Shown: positions 8,099 to 16,481 of the stretch, piece by piece
Layout: each line of letters starts with the position of its first letter
How positions within the stretch are numbered: position 1 is the first letter of the stretch
NCBI RefSeq assembly: GCF_014200725.1
Contig: NZ_JACHCL010000002.1
Coordinates: 1,240,001-1,304,000, forward strand
From: Janthinobacterium silvisoli
Lineage (GTDB): Bacteria > Pseudomonadota > Gammaproteobacteria > Burkholderiales > Burkholderiaceae_D
Direction of reading: 5' to 3'
DNA: 64,000 nt
Notes under the pieces: model-generated
Database searches by the model: none
The model's input: the letters and a program-made list of their open reading frames with translations, nothing else
Told to the model about the DNA's origin: nothing
Made by a program: the position numbers and the translations under genes

Positions 8099-9019
8099 TT
8101 ATGCCATTTTATTTTTAGCCAAACTATCATAATCATTTTGAGTTAATGTTGATTTAAGATAATCATCATTTAGTAGTTTAATTAATTTCTTAACACTATC
8201 TTTTGATGTTAATTGAATGCGCGAATTTACAATATTAAATCCTAATATTGATTGATTCAATACTGCAAATTGCAAGATAGTAGCAGGAGGCAATGCTAAA
8301 ACCTCACTTTTTGCAACTCGAAGAAAATCTTTCTGTGGCGCCAGTCCATTCAAGAGATACGACTTTACATCATCAACAATGTTGAGAGCGATGATAACAT
8401 TAGAAGTTTTTCGTTGAATTTGTTTAGCAACAACATAAAATTTAAAAGATTTTTCAAACTTCTTAAACTCATTTATATAGAAATAATCATCAAATAAAAT
8501 CAAATCAAATCCGCCAGAAATCTTCAACACATCGCTAGGCAAATATGTCAACCTATCTCCAGCCTTAAGAAGCATTATCTGATTCTGCTTAACATAAGAA
8601 ACTGGATACATCTGCTTAAAAAATATCACTTTTGAAACTGCCGACGAAATCCTTATTGCAATAGTTTTCACATCAGAAATTTCATGATTTTTAAATGAAA
8701 AATCACCTACATTCTGGGCAACCAATAAATCTTCAAGAGGTTTAAAGTCAACTGGTTTATCTGGCAAATCATAGCCAAGCAATACGTCTGATCTAGCATC
8801 AATTTCTGAAAGGGGCAACGTACACAAAGCGTCATTCTTAAAGAATTTTCGCACACTTTCAACGTAACTTTCACAAATTCCATCGGTAGATTTTTGATCC
8901 AAATCTCCACGTAAATAAATTAACTCACCATTCTCCTCAACACCTAAAAAAACCTCGAAATTCATACCATCCACGAAAATTGCTTCTAATCCCGCACTCA
9001 AATTTTCAATGTTTTTCAC
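8099..9019 (-). CDS. kwaB: Kiwa anti-phage system protein KwaB (DUF4868)
   Basis: 306 residues, the usual KwaB size. DUF4868 features are visible: the GGFDLILFDDYFYI segment at about 169-183 followed by a phenylalanine-rich FKKFEKSFKF, and the C-terminal KLLNDDYLKSTLTQ...YD block. GTG start at 9019 with AGGATATGAT upstream, 1 base after the kwaA stop, so the two are one operon. In the known system KwaB is the cytoplasmic, DNA-binding effector that acts with membrane KwaA to block late phage replication and transcription. Base composition is strongly AT-rich against the chromosome, indicating recent transfer. The family assignment rests on motif pattern and the partner gene. Confidence 0.85.
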   Translation of the reverse strand: MKNIENLSAGLEAIFVDGMNFEVFLGVEENGELIYLRGDLDQKSTDGICESYVESVRKFFKNDALCTLPLSEIDARSDVLLGYDLPDKPVDFKPLEDLLVAQNVGDFSFKNHEISDVKTIAIRISSAVSKVIFFKQMYPVSYVKQNQIMLLKAGDRLTYLPSDVLKISGGFDLILFDDYFYINEFKKFEKSFKFYVVAKQIQRKTSNVIIALNIVDDVKSYLLNGLAPQKDFLRVAKSEVLALPPATILQFAVLNQSILGFNIVNSRIQLTSKDSVKKLIKLLNDDYLKSTLTQNDYDSLAKNKMA

Positions 9020-9020
9020 A

Positions 9021-9611
9021 TCATATCCTTATGGCTTTTTTTGCAAAATAAATTGTGTGATCCAAAGGCAAATAATTTACAGAATCACCAGCTTCAAGCC
9101 TCTCATCAGATATCAAAATGATTTCCCTTCCATCGATTTTCGCTGAGAAAATCTTAAATCCTAAAAGTGACAAAGTAGGATTAGCATAAAAAAGATTTGT
9201 TCTTATATATATAGCCCCCAATATAATCAAGGTAATTCCTAGATTTATTATTTGCCGGACATTTTCCAATGCAAACCCAACAAGCGGAATCACATATGTG
9301 GCCAGAAAAACCAGATGTTCTGCTCCTTTGTCCTGTATTTCGGATATAATTTTTGGACCTTGCTTCGCACCATTTATTAGATACTTAAATCTAAAATAAA
9401 AAAAGCTAGAAACAACAAGAAAGAATATGCACATTAAAGGCAAAAAATTATTTGAAACAATTTTTAAAATTTCTGCCTTTGAAGCAAGAGAGCATTGAAA
9501 ACATATATCTATACTTATTTTATTGACAAATATCAGTACAAATAGTAACCACAATGACAGGAGATACATACCTATCTTTAGTAGGCGCCCGACTTTAGGT
9601 TCAGCAATCAT
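9021..9611 (-). CDS. kwaA: Kiwa anti-phage system membrane protein KwaA
   Basis: 196 residues with four hydrophobic segments (about 12-30, 52-70, 99-117 and 120-140), followed by a soluble C-terminal tail of about 55 residues (PTLSLLGFKIF, then a strand-rich region ending in KKAIRI). This is the topology of KwaA, which in the characterised system sits in the inner membrane, senses phage infection and recruits KwaB. It is the first gene of a two-gene operon with kwaB. ATG 9611 has only a weak ribosome site. AT-rich composition matches kwaB, so both arrived together. Confidence 0.83.
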   Translation of the reverse strand: MIAEPKVGRLLKIGMYLLSLWLLFVLIFVNKISIDICFQCSLASKAEILKIVSNNFLPLMCIFFLVVSSFFYFRFKYLINGAKQGPKIISEIQDKGAEHLVFLATYVIPLVGFALENVRQIINLGITLIILGAIYIRTNLFYANPTLSLLGFKIFSAKIDGREIILISDERLEAGDSVNYLPLDHTIYFAKKAIRI

Positions 9612-9682
9612 TTATTATGTACGCCATGAATTTTTCTACCGCCCACTGCGTGAGCAAAAAAAAGATGTTCTAATTTCAACAA

Positions 9683-10141
9683 TTAAAATATCTTCACCAT
9701 ACTAGCTATTTGCCGACCCACAAAATACACACTTTGTAACAAATTAAAAAAAGCAACATAAGTTAAATAGAATAAAGTACCTTCCCCCATGGTTTTTCGG
9801 AAACCTACTTCTTCATCGGACACATTATCAGCATAGTTTTCTATGCTACAAAGCCAAGACTGGTCATAGCTCACCAGCTCCCCGGCATCATTGCGGACGC
9901 GCTCGAAACCAGAAAGCGTGAAACGGCCGTCGTTCGCCCACAAAATATGTGGGTCAATCAGCTCATACCCATCGCGCGCGCCTTGGGTCAGCCTGGCGAC
10001 CTTGACCGGGCGCCGCAACCCTTGGTCTGTCACGTCCATGATCGTGAGCATTCCGCGATAGGTCACCGTGTACCGATCCGACAGCATGCGGCGCGGTATC
10101 TCCAGCCCCAGCTTTCGCATCATCACCATCCTGACTTTCAT
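9683..10141 (-). CDS. Unrecognised gene behind a LexA box, possibly chimeric at its 3' end
   Basis: 152 residues if started at ATG 10141; an alternative ATG at 10120 (MRKLGLEIPRRML) has AGGATGGTG upstream. The first two thirds are GC-rich, with a compact pattern (VTYRGMLTIMDVTDQGLRRP, then GYELIDPHILWANDGRFTLSGFER). The last 45 residues are AT-rich and hydrophobic (LFYLTYVAFFNLLQSVYF) like the Kiwa DNA, suggesting that the original C-terminus was replaced at an insertion junction near 9840. It is divergent from the SRAP remnant, and both lie next to the LexA box at 10160, so SOS induction is likely. No domain is recognised; the setting suggests a phage-derived gene. Confidence 0.65.
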   Translation of the reverse strand: MKVRMVMMRKLGLEIPRRMLSDRYTVTYRGMLTIMDVTDQGLRRPVKVARLTQGARDGYELIDPHILWANDGRFTLSGFERVRNDAGELVSYDQSWLCSIENYADNVSDEEVGFRKTMGEGTLFYLTYVAFFNLLQSVYFVGRQIASMVKIF

Positions 10142-10159
10142 CGCATCACCTACAATAAA

Positions 10160-10179
10160 TACTGTATATGCATACAGTA
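10160..10179. promoter_or_regulatory. Consensus LexA (SOS) box
   Basis: TACTGTATATGCATACAGTA has two perfect 8-bp arms (TACTGTAT/ATACAGTA) and matches the proteobacterial CTGT-N8-ACAG consensus at every conserved base. It lies about 20 bp upstream of the 10141 gene and about 33 bp upstream of the SRAP remnant, in the shared divergent promoter region, so it could repress both directions until DNA damage. Confidence 0.88.
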
Positions 10180-10211
10180 TATCAAAGTTAAAAACCAGCT
10201 ATCATTTTTCC

Positions 10212-10909
10212 ATGTGCGGACGTGTTGACATGAGCGAGAATTCGCGACTCTACCTGAATGCCATCGGGTGGACGGACGCCACTATTGACAGCCAGGAGCA
10301 GATGCACTTCAACGTCATTCCCGGCACCTACGTGCCGGTGCTGCGCCTCAACGACAATCAGCCGCACCTCAATGACACCTTTTGGAGCTGCCGCCCTGCC
10401 TGGGCCGCCGCTGCCAAACCTACCCCTGGCAAGAAAAAGATCCCCATCGCGTTCAACGCATGCGTGGAAAAGCTGGCAGACGCCTACTGGAAGCCGCTGC
10501 TACGCGCCGGACGCGGCATCGTCTGCGCGTCGGGCTGGTATGAATGGACGGGGGAAAGGGCCACAAGTAACCCTGGCACACTCACCGCAAAGACCGTGAG
10601 CCGCTGTTCCTGCTCGCGCTCGCCAACTTCGGGCCATTCAAGGAAAACCGCGAGGAAGCGGGCTTCGTCCTGGTCACTGCGGATTCAGTCGGGGGCATGG
10701 TCGACATTCACGACCGCAGGCCCGTCGCCGTCAGCGCCGACGACGCGCGCCGTTGGCTCGATCCCAAGCTGACAACCAACGAGGCCATGCACATCGCGCG
10801 CACGGCTATGCTCGACGCCGACCTGTTCGAATGGCATGCAGTGAGCACGGAATTGAACCGTGGCGTGGATGGGCCGCAGGTAGCGGCGCCACTGACCTGC
10901 GCCGAATAA
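10212..10909 (+). pseudogene. Broken SOS response-associated peptidase (SRAP, YedK/HMCES-like)
   Basis: Begins MCGRVDMS, with the catalytic Cys2 that forms a thiazolidine link to abasic sites in this family, and continues through PAWAAAAK and the catalytic-region motif ASGWYEWTGE. Just after this the frame shifts by one base near 10555, and the restored frame carries a TAA at about 10567 (probably a mutated CAA). It then continues normally: LFLLALANFGPF, DIHDRRPVAVS (active-site His) and a C-terminus ending at 10909. Both lesions remove the second half, so DNA-protein crosslinking of abasic sites is almost certainly lost. A LexA box in the promoter fits the family's SOS link. A sequencing error could explain the shift but not easily the stop as well. 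Confidence 0.85.
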
Positions 10910-11361
10910 CGAAAGACCCTGGGCTGCGATACAGACCCGCCAGCGGGAAGCGAGGGCCAGTTCTGCCTTTCAGACACGGACTGATGCGTTGTACGCCGTA
11001 GAAGCCAGCTCAGTCGAAACCCTGATTAGAACCACCAAGCGCGCCGCAGGCGCGCAAGGCTGCCGCGCAGCGGCAGCAGGTGGGCGATTCGAACTCACGA
11101 ACAGTTTAACCCGTCGCTAGTTTTCAAGTCTTCAAAATACCCTTTATATTTCAATAATTTACGTACTATTTCATTCCGCACACATGACCTCATTTCCGTC
11201 TTACCCTGCCACTGTAGTAACTAGCCTGAGTCAGTGATGCGGAAACGATTTCTCCCGTGTGCAGCTACTTTAGACAAGGTGTTTAGACTGTATGAAAGCT
11301 AAAAATAAAAACAATCAATAAACTTGGAGATTCTCGCTCATCATCGCCACACATCCTCGCC
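10910..11361. other. Gene-free stretch containing repeat block B
   Basis: No gene supported. Repeat block B occupies 10951-11128. The remainder (11129-11361) is AT-rich 3' flank of the nuclease gene with no clear terminator hairpin. Confidence 0.6.
10951..11128. repeat. Repeat block B with 43-bp copy of the tRNA-Ser 3' half
   Basis: Positions 10951 to about 11075 are a direct repeat of 14011 to about 14140 (block C) with scattered mismatches. Positions 11086-11128 are then identical over 43 bp to 14281-14323, the tRNA-Ser segment from the anticodon loop through the T arm. This is the classical length and location of an attachment-site core for a tRNA-targeting tyrosine integrase, so block B is probably an att scar. 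No integrase gene remains in the window. Confidence 0.82.
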
Positions 11362-13047
11362 CTATTGCGCCCCGTCCAGGGTAGAAGAGATAATATCGTA
11401 CCCATTTTCAATTGCTATGTCATCAACCAGTCTATCAAGCTTTTTGGGTAGAAAAATGTTTTCACGTCGTAGTTGCTTTCGCTGCTTCACTAGATATTCA
11501 ACGTTGTTGCAACGTGAACTTACGTGTGCTCCAAGGGCAAAACAGTAACTGGCCAATTTCCCCTCTTCAGCGACAATATCTGAGGCGAACTCGACCGCCA
11601 AATCGAAATCGTCAACATGGCAACGAAGCGCCATTTTTACAACGCTAGTACGTAGCTTCGGCGCATCGCGATGTTCTATGAAATCACACCAGGTACGAGC
11701 GAAATGTGCATCAGCAGCCGCTCTTCCAAAATGGCGATCATTCACCCCTCTCCGGTGCGACCGTCGCCTGAACTCATTAAGGTCTTTACCACGCTGGAAT
11801 GCATGCCATGCAAGCGGATCTCCATCCTCTTGATCACTCGAATCGATGAGTGACTCCAGCGCAGGAAGCCACGTGAGCGGATGCCATGCTGAAAATGAAG
11901 TAGTGTCCGAAATAACTGGGCGCAAAGTATAGCGCTTTTCCGTACGCCACCTGTTTACATGATCCCCTATCTCACCGAAGCTATCGAAACGCAAAATATG
12001 AGCACTATCGCTTTCGAGCCTTGCTTGAAAATTCGCCCAAGTTCCTTCAGATTCGGATGAATAGGAATCGAAGTTCTCACCGATTTCAAGAGTTCTTAGG
12101 AGCCGCACAGCTGTGTCATCAGTGAGCTCCGTGAATGTGTTTGACCTCGCGAATTGTTCCCTTTCCTTGGCCGTCTTAAAAACTGGAAACTCCTGAGGAC
12201 GACAAGGGTTGCGAATTGCCATCGAGACAAACAACCTGGTCTCCAAGCCATGTGCGAGATAACGTTGCACCTCGTCAAGCAAATACCAAACTATCACAAA
12301 TCCTGAGGCGCGCCCTCTTTCTGCCTCACGAACCAGCCCTACAATTGCGTGCTCAACATGATTATGCAAACAACAAATATGTTCTCTCAAATCCCAGTTA
12401 GGTGGAAGAAAAAAAACCTTTGTATCTACGCTCAAAGCCGTCTCAGGAAATGTCTGAACACTTGCACTAGGAAGTAAATCGGAACGCACCAGTAGAGTAG
12501 GCGTGCATTCCTCTACATCAGGATCCCGATACTCCAAAACGAGAACAGGAATGTGCCGGTGCGCTAACTCAGCAATGGCATGTTTCTCCAGGGGAGCCAA
12601 GCTGGTGGAAATCAGTACGAGGAAAACCTGCGAACCCGGATGTTGCTGAGACAAACAGTTTGTATAGGCAAGCAATTCCGTCCCGAACTCACGAGCAGCC
12701 TTCTTGCTACGTTTAAGTTCCACGATGATAAAAGCTCCACTAATCTCATCCTCGAGAACCAGATCTGGCTTGAGAACCATACCGGTGACATTGGAGATGT
12801 TTATATTCGCGCTTTTGAACCTAGGTTCGAAGAGGCTTTTAAGTACACGGCAGGCCTCGCGAGCTGAGCGGTGTCGAAATCGGGAAAGACCGGCGACACG
12901 TCCGTACTGCTCGACCTCGCACTTCATTTCTTGCCCCAGTGAGCTTTTCTCATACCTCAAAACACTATATAAATCGCTCACAACAAAATTTTGCCTATTA
13001 TCCGTCAGTTGAACTATCCAAGATTGAATTTCGCTTTCTTTGGTCAT
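11362..13047 (-). CDS. Solitary PD-(D/E)XK nuclease-domain protein, candidate defence effector
   Basis: 561 residues from ATG 13047, with AAAAGGAG 8 bases upstream. A PD-(D/E)XK core is visible: P94-D95 in LKPDLVLEDE, then E110 and K112 in FIIVELKRSKKA, with a helix EFGTELLAYTNCL after it, as in restriction-type nucleases. Residues about 120-260 continue an alpha/beta fold (VFLVLIST, IPVLVLEY). Residues 260-561 are mostly helical, with no motif I recognise. No methyltransferase, helicase or specificity subunit is adjacent, so this is not a standard restriction system. It lies alone between tRNA-Ser repeat blocks B and C, in the same hot spot as Kiwa. A single-gene anti-phage role is inferred from motif and location. 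Confidence 0.75.
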   Translation of the reverse strand: MTKESEIQSWIVQLTDNRQNFVVSDLYSVLRYEKSSLGQEMKCEVEQYGRVAGLSRFRHRSAREACRVLKSLFEPRFKSANINISNVTGMVLKPDLVLEDEISGAFIIVELKRSKKAAREFGTELLAYTNCLSQQHPGSQVFLVLISTSLAPLEKHAIAELAHRHIPVLVLEYRDPDVEECTPTLLVRSDLLPSASVQTFPETALSVDTKVFFLPPNWDLREHICCLHNHVEHAIVGLVREAERGRASGFVIVWYLLDEVQRYLAHGLETRLFVSMAIRNPCRPQEFPVFKTAKEREQFARSNTFTELTDDTAVRLLRTLEIGENFDSYSSESEGTWANFQARLESDSAHILRFDSFGEIGDHVNRWRTEKRYTLRPVISDTTSFSAWHPLTWLPALESLIDSSDQEDGDPLAWHAFQRGKDLNEFRRRSHRRGVNDRHFGRAAADAHFARTWCDFIEHRDAPKLRTSVVKMALRCHVDDFDLAVEFASDIVAEEGKLASYCFALGAHVSSRCNNVEYLVKQRKQLRRENIFLPKKLDRLVDDIAIENGYDIISSTLDGAQ

Positions 13048-13405
13048 TGCATTGACTCCTTTTCATCAATTCATTGATACAGTGTACTTGATGGCCTCTA
13101 TCACTTAAACAGGCAGAATAGGCACGGGCAACAGAAGGCCAATAAACCTTATTTGGAACATAAAAGCTAACACTTCCATGTCCCCGCCAAAGCAGCACAA
13201 AAATGTTCAAAGTGCGTCAAAATGCGCCAAATCGCACGCCCCCTCTTCGCCCCGCCGCGCCAATCCTCATGCGCCTTCGGCCATGGCGCAAATTTGAGTC
13301 AAAAAATCTCTATATAGCGGGCAAGTGTGGAGGGGGGACAACTGCGCGCGCCGGGCCGAAATCGTCGATTTTCTTGCCTCAACGGCAATATTATTCATCA
13401 GGGCG
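13048..13405. other. Non-coding phage-end-like stretch
   Basis: No gene supported. It contains the promoter of the nuclease gene at its left end. The right part (13190-13400) is GC-rich, with purine-run and alternating segments (for example GGGGGGACAACTGCGCGCGC at 13334-13353) next to the portal-side end of the P2-like remnant, where P2-like phages carry their cos region. Calling it cos is speculative. Confidence 0.4.
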
Positions 13406-13431
13406 TGAAAAAGCCGCCTTATGGGCGGCTT
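13406..13431 (-). terminator. Rho-independent terminator of the prophage remnant genes
   Basis: Stem AAGCCGCC/GGCGGCTT with a 5-base loop, followed on the minus strand by a T run. It lies about 70 bp downstream of the zinc-finger pseudogene end. Confidence 0.75.
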
Positions 13432-13503
13432 ATGCGGTGGCTGGGGCAGTCTGGCACGGCTGGGCTGTCGCGCCCTGCCCTACCAGCTAGTGCAGCGTGG
13501 CGA

Positions 13504-13721
13504 TCATCCTGGCCGCCCGGCGCGGGTCTTGGCCGCTTGCTCCTTGTCGTAATCGTCGCGGCAGTCCACGCCGCAGAACAGCATGGCCGGCGCCAATGCT
13601 TCATCGCAGAAATAGCAGCAGCCATGCGCGCCACCAGGGCGGGACGGCTGCGCACGGCGGCCAGACCGCGCGTGACCTCTGCAAAGATGATCTTATCGGT
13701 GTTGTCTACGTGATCGCTCAT
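13504..13721 (-). pseudogene. Frameshifted small phage zinc-finger protein
   Basis: ATG 13721 opens MSDHVDNTDKIIFAEVTRGL, overlapping the portal stop as ATGA. After about 30 codons this frame loses sense, while a neighbouring frame continues GAHGCCYFCDEALAPAMLFC then GVDCRDDYDKEQAAKTRAG and stops at 13504. The CxxC...CxxxC arrangement followed by RDDYD is that of small TraR/DksA-like zinc-finger proteins found beside portal genes of P2-like prophages. One indel near 13630 explains the split. Intact versions are of unknown function. Confidence 0.65.
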
Positions 13722-14010
13722 TGCCCGCCCTCCTTGGCCAGGCCCAGCTCATACGGCGCGAACTTCACCACTTCCACGCCGGCCCATTCATTGATGGCCA
13801 GGAACTGCGTTTGCAGGGGCACCAGCTCATTGCGGGCGAAGACGTGCGCGGCTGGTTCCACGGCGCCGAAGCCGCCTGCGTTGTTCGGCAAGATGCCCAT
13901 CAGCTGCGGCGGCACGCGGTGCGCGGCCAGCTGGTCGTCGCGCGTTACGCTCTTGATGTTGAAAAATTCGTTCTTGGCGGCCACGTCGGAAACCGGCAGG
14001 ATTTGCGGAG
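13718..14010 (-). pseudogene. C-terminal fragment of a P2-like phage portal protein (gpQ family)
   Basis: About 96 codons remain, reading LPVSDVAAKNEFFNIK, then VTRDDQLAAHRVPPQLMGI, PNNAGGFGAVEPAAHVF and a tail ending near LAKEGGQ. This matches the conserved C-terminal third of PBSX/P2-type portal proteins, which form the dodecameric DNA entry vertex of the capsid. The 5' two thirds are missing: sequence similarity stops at 14010, exactly where repeat block C begins, so the cut coincides with an integration or deletion joint. It is followed by the overlapping zinc-finger pseudogene. Confidence 0.82.
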
Positions 14011-14279
14011 CGAGGGCCAGTTCTGCCTTTCAGGCACAGGCTGATGCAATGGGGACGTAAAAGCCAGCTCAGTCGAAAACCTGATTAGAACCACGAAGCG
14101 CGCCGCAGGCGCGCAAGGCTGCCGCGCAGCGGCAGCGGTTGGAGGATTCGGGGCGGGCTGGGCCGGTAGGCCCAGCCCTTCGAATCTCACACGCAGGGCG
14201 CGCAGGCGCCCTGCTCGCTTCCGACAGGCAATAAAAAACCGCCCGAAGGCGGTTTCTTTATTTCTTGGCGGAAGCGGTG
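14011..14279. repeat. Repeat block C adjoining tRNA-Ser
   Basis: Its left part (14011 to about 14140) is shared with block B, and its right part (14192-14279) with block A. It joins directly to the intact tRNA-Ser gene. A hairpin-rich centre (CGCGCCGCAGGCGCGC and GGGCTGGGCC...GGCCCAGCCC) separates the two parts. It appears to be the most complete copy from which A and B derive. Confidence 0.78.
14233..14255 (-). terminator. Terminator of tRNA-Ser
   Basis: AAACCGCC-TTCG-GGCGGTTT hairpin followed by T residues on the minus strand, about 11 bases after the tRNA 3' end. The copy in block A has lost its pairing. Confidence 0.85.
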
Positions 14280-14355
14280 AGATTCGAACTCACGAACAGT
14301 TTAACCCGTCGCTAGTTTTCAAGACTAGTGCCTTCAACCACTCGGCCACGCTTCC
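14266..14355 (-). tRNA. tRNA-Ser (anticodon UGA)
   Basis: A 90-nt class II tRNA with encoded CCA. Acceptor GGAAGCG pairs with CGCTTCC; the anticodon stem-loop is CTAGT-CTTGAAA-ACTAG with anticodon TGA; there is a long variable arm, and the T arm contains GTTCGAATC. It reads UCA codons. Its 3' half is the attachment target for the islands on its 3' side. Confidence 0.97.
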
Positions 14356-14425
14356 AGATGGCAGCATTATACATAAAGCGGGCGGGCTTACCAATGGGGG
14401 TGGGGTGGGTTGAAGAAAAACTAAG

Positions 14426-16480
14426 CTATATACCCCAATTTTGCCGTAGCTCGCGTTCAAACTCGGCTGCTGGCAGGGGGCGGGAGAAGAGGTAGCCTTG
14501 GACTTCGTCGCAGCCTGAGCTTTTCAGGAAGGCTAGCTGCTCGGCTGTTTCCACGCCTTCGGCGATGACTTTGTGGTGCAGTTGCTGGGCGATGCTGATG
14601 ATGGTGCTGGCGATGGCGCAGTCGCTGGTGTCGGTGGGGATGCCGGTGGTAAAGGAACGGTCAATCTTCAGGGTGTCGATGGGGAAGCGTTTCAGGTAGG
14701 ACAGACTGGAATAGCCGGTGCCGAAGTCGTCCAGCGACAAGGCCACGCCCAATGCCGTGATGCGGTCCATGATGCCGATCACGCGCTCGATGTTGTGCAT
14801 CAGGGTGCTTTCGGTGATTTCCAGTTCCAGCCAGGCTGCTTCCAGGCCGTAGCGGGCCAGCGTCGCGGCCACTCTGGCGGGCAGGGCCGAGGTGAATTCG
14901 CGGGCGGAGACGTTAACGGCCAGGCGGATCGGTGGCAAGCCCGCTTGTTTCCAGGCTTGCGCCTGGGCGCAGGCTGCTTCCAGCACCCATTCGCCTACTT
15001 GCACCACCAGCCCCGTCGATTCAGCCAGGGGGATGAAGTCGGCCGGCGGGATCATGCCGTGTTCGGGGTGGCGCCAGCGGACCAGGGCTTCGGCGCCGAT
15101 GATGCGCCCGCTCGCCAGGGCATACTTTGGCTGGTAGTGCAGCAGCAATTGCTGTTCTGCCAGCGCGTGGCGCAAGCCGGTTTCCAGGCGCATGCGCGCT
15201 TGCATGCCCAGGTTCATGTCCTGGCTGTAGAAAGCCACGCTTTCCGTTTCGCTGCTGCTGTCCTGCTTGGCCCGGTACATGGCGATGTCGGCCAGGCGCA
15301 GCAGGGTTTCGGCGTCGTGGCCGTCTTGCGGATAGACGCTGATGCCGATGCTGGCGCCCACGCGCAAGTCGTGGCCTTCGATCAGGAACGGTTGCACCAG
15401 GGAAGCGAGCAGCTTTTGCGACACGGTGCTGGCTTCATAATGCTGGCCGATGTCGAACAGGCCGACGGCGAATTCGTCACCGCCCAGGCGGGCCACCAGG
15501 TCCTGGTCGCGCAAGACGCGGCGGAAGCGCTGGGCAACCTGGCGCAGCAATTCGTCGCCGATGCGCCGGCCCAGGGTGTCGTTGATCAGCTTGAAACGGT
15601 TGAGGTCGATGAACAGCACGCAGCCGAGCATCTTGCTGCGCTGCGCTACGGAGAGCGCCTGGTCCACCAGCTTGGTCAGCAGGGTGCGGTTTGGCAGGCT
15701 GGTCAGCGGGTCGTAATACGCCAGGTGGTGCAAGCGCTCTTCGGCCAGCTTGCGTTCCGTGATATCGGTCAGGTAGGCGATCAGGCCGACGGGTTTTTCA
15801 TCCATGTCGCGCAGCGGCGACAGCGACAGGCTGGCCCAGAAGACTTCGCCGGATTTTTTACGGCGGCGCACTTCCATCAAGCGCCCGCCCTGCTCCAGAA
15901 AGGCGTCGCGGAAACCGGTTTCTTCCTCGTCATATAAAAACAGGATGTTGCGGCCCACCGCTTCCACCGAAGAATAGCCAAACAGGCGTTCGGCGCCCTT
16001 GTTCCAGCTGGTGATGTAGCCTGTCAGATCGGTCGTCAGCACCGATTCATGCAACTGGTCGAGGATTTGCGTCTGCTGCGCCAGCAAAGCTTCGACTTGC
16101 GCGTAGGCATGCGTGGAGCGCTGCGCCAGCGAGTGCACCTGCAACACGCCGGCCGTCAGCGAGGCCAGGCTGGCCAGCTGGCGGCGGTCCTGCTCGCCGT
16201 ATTGATCGCGGCCCGACACGGCAAAGTAGCCGAAGCACTGGCCATCGAAATTGATTTCCTGCAGCATTCCCGGGGTATCACCGGGCAAGATCGGCAGTGC
16301 TTGGCTAAGCTCGCCGCTGGATGGCGGCGGTGCAGGCAGGAACTGGCCATGCGGGCTGGCCATCACGGCGCTGGCGATGCGGCCCAGTTCGGCTACCAGT
16401 GCTGCGCCACGCAAACGCACGACGGCGTCGCACAGGGCGGCGCTTTCATTGAGGGTATCGGACACCGGTAGCAAGATCAT
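14426..16480 (-). CDS. GAF-PAS-GGDEF-EAL cyclic-di-GMP enzyme
   Basis: 684 residues, cytosolic. An N-terminal GAF-like sensor (about 1-130) is followed by a PAS domain (about 145-250, with [18 protein letters not shown]), then GGDEF (about 270-420; RLGGDEF intact, preceded by the product-inhibition site RDQD at the canonical spacing) and EAL (about 430-680; [35 protein letters not shown]). All catalytic motifs look intact in both domains, so it may make and break c-di-GMP according to its sensor state. It ends 71 bp from tRNA-Ser and is the second gene of a pair: its ATG lies 1 base after the HDOD gene stop, so the two are co-transcribed. Confidence 0.93.
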   Translation of the reverse strand: MILLPVSDTLNESAALCDAVVRLRGAALVAELGRIASAVMASPHGQFLPAPPPSSGELSQALPILPGDTPGMLQEINFDGQCFGYFAVSGRDQYGEQDRRQLASLASLTAGVLQVHSLAQRSTHAYAQVEALLAQQTQILDQLHESVLTTDLTGYITSWNKGAERLFGYSSVEAVGRNILFLYDEEETGFRDAFLEQGGRLMEVRRRKKSGEVFWASLSLSPLRDMDEKPVGLIAYLTDITERKLAEERLHHLAYYDPLTSLPNRTLLTKLVDQALSVAQRSKMLGCVLFIDLNRFKLINDTLGRRIGDELLRQVAQRFRRVLRDQDLVARLGGDEFAVGLFDIGQHYEASTVSQKLLASLVQPFLIEGHDLRVGASIGISVYPQDGHDAETLLRLADIAMYRAKQDSSSETESVAFYSQDMNLGMQARMRLETGLRHALAEQQLLLHYQPKYALASGRIIGAEALVRWRHPEHGMIPPADFIPLAESTGLVVQVGEWVLEAACAQAQAWKQAGLPPIRLAVNVSAREFTSALPARVAATLARYGLEAAWLELEITESTLMHNIERVIGIMDRITALGVALSLDDFGTGYSSLSYLKRFPIDTLKIDRSFTTGIPTDTSDCAIASTIISIAQQLHHKVIAEGVETAEQLAFLKSSGCDEVQGYLFSRPLPAAEFERELRQNWGI

Positions 16481-16481
16481 G

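Noticed and set aside
13327-14060. Plus-strand frames across the prophage remnant
   Set aside because: They are antisense to the recognisable portal and zinc-finger sequences and have no start signals.
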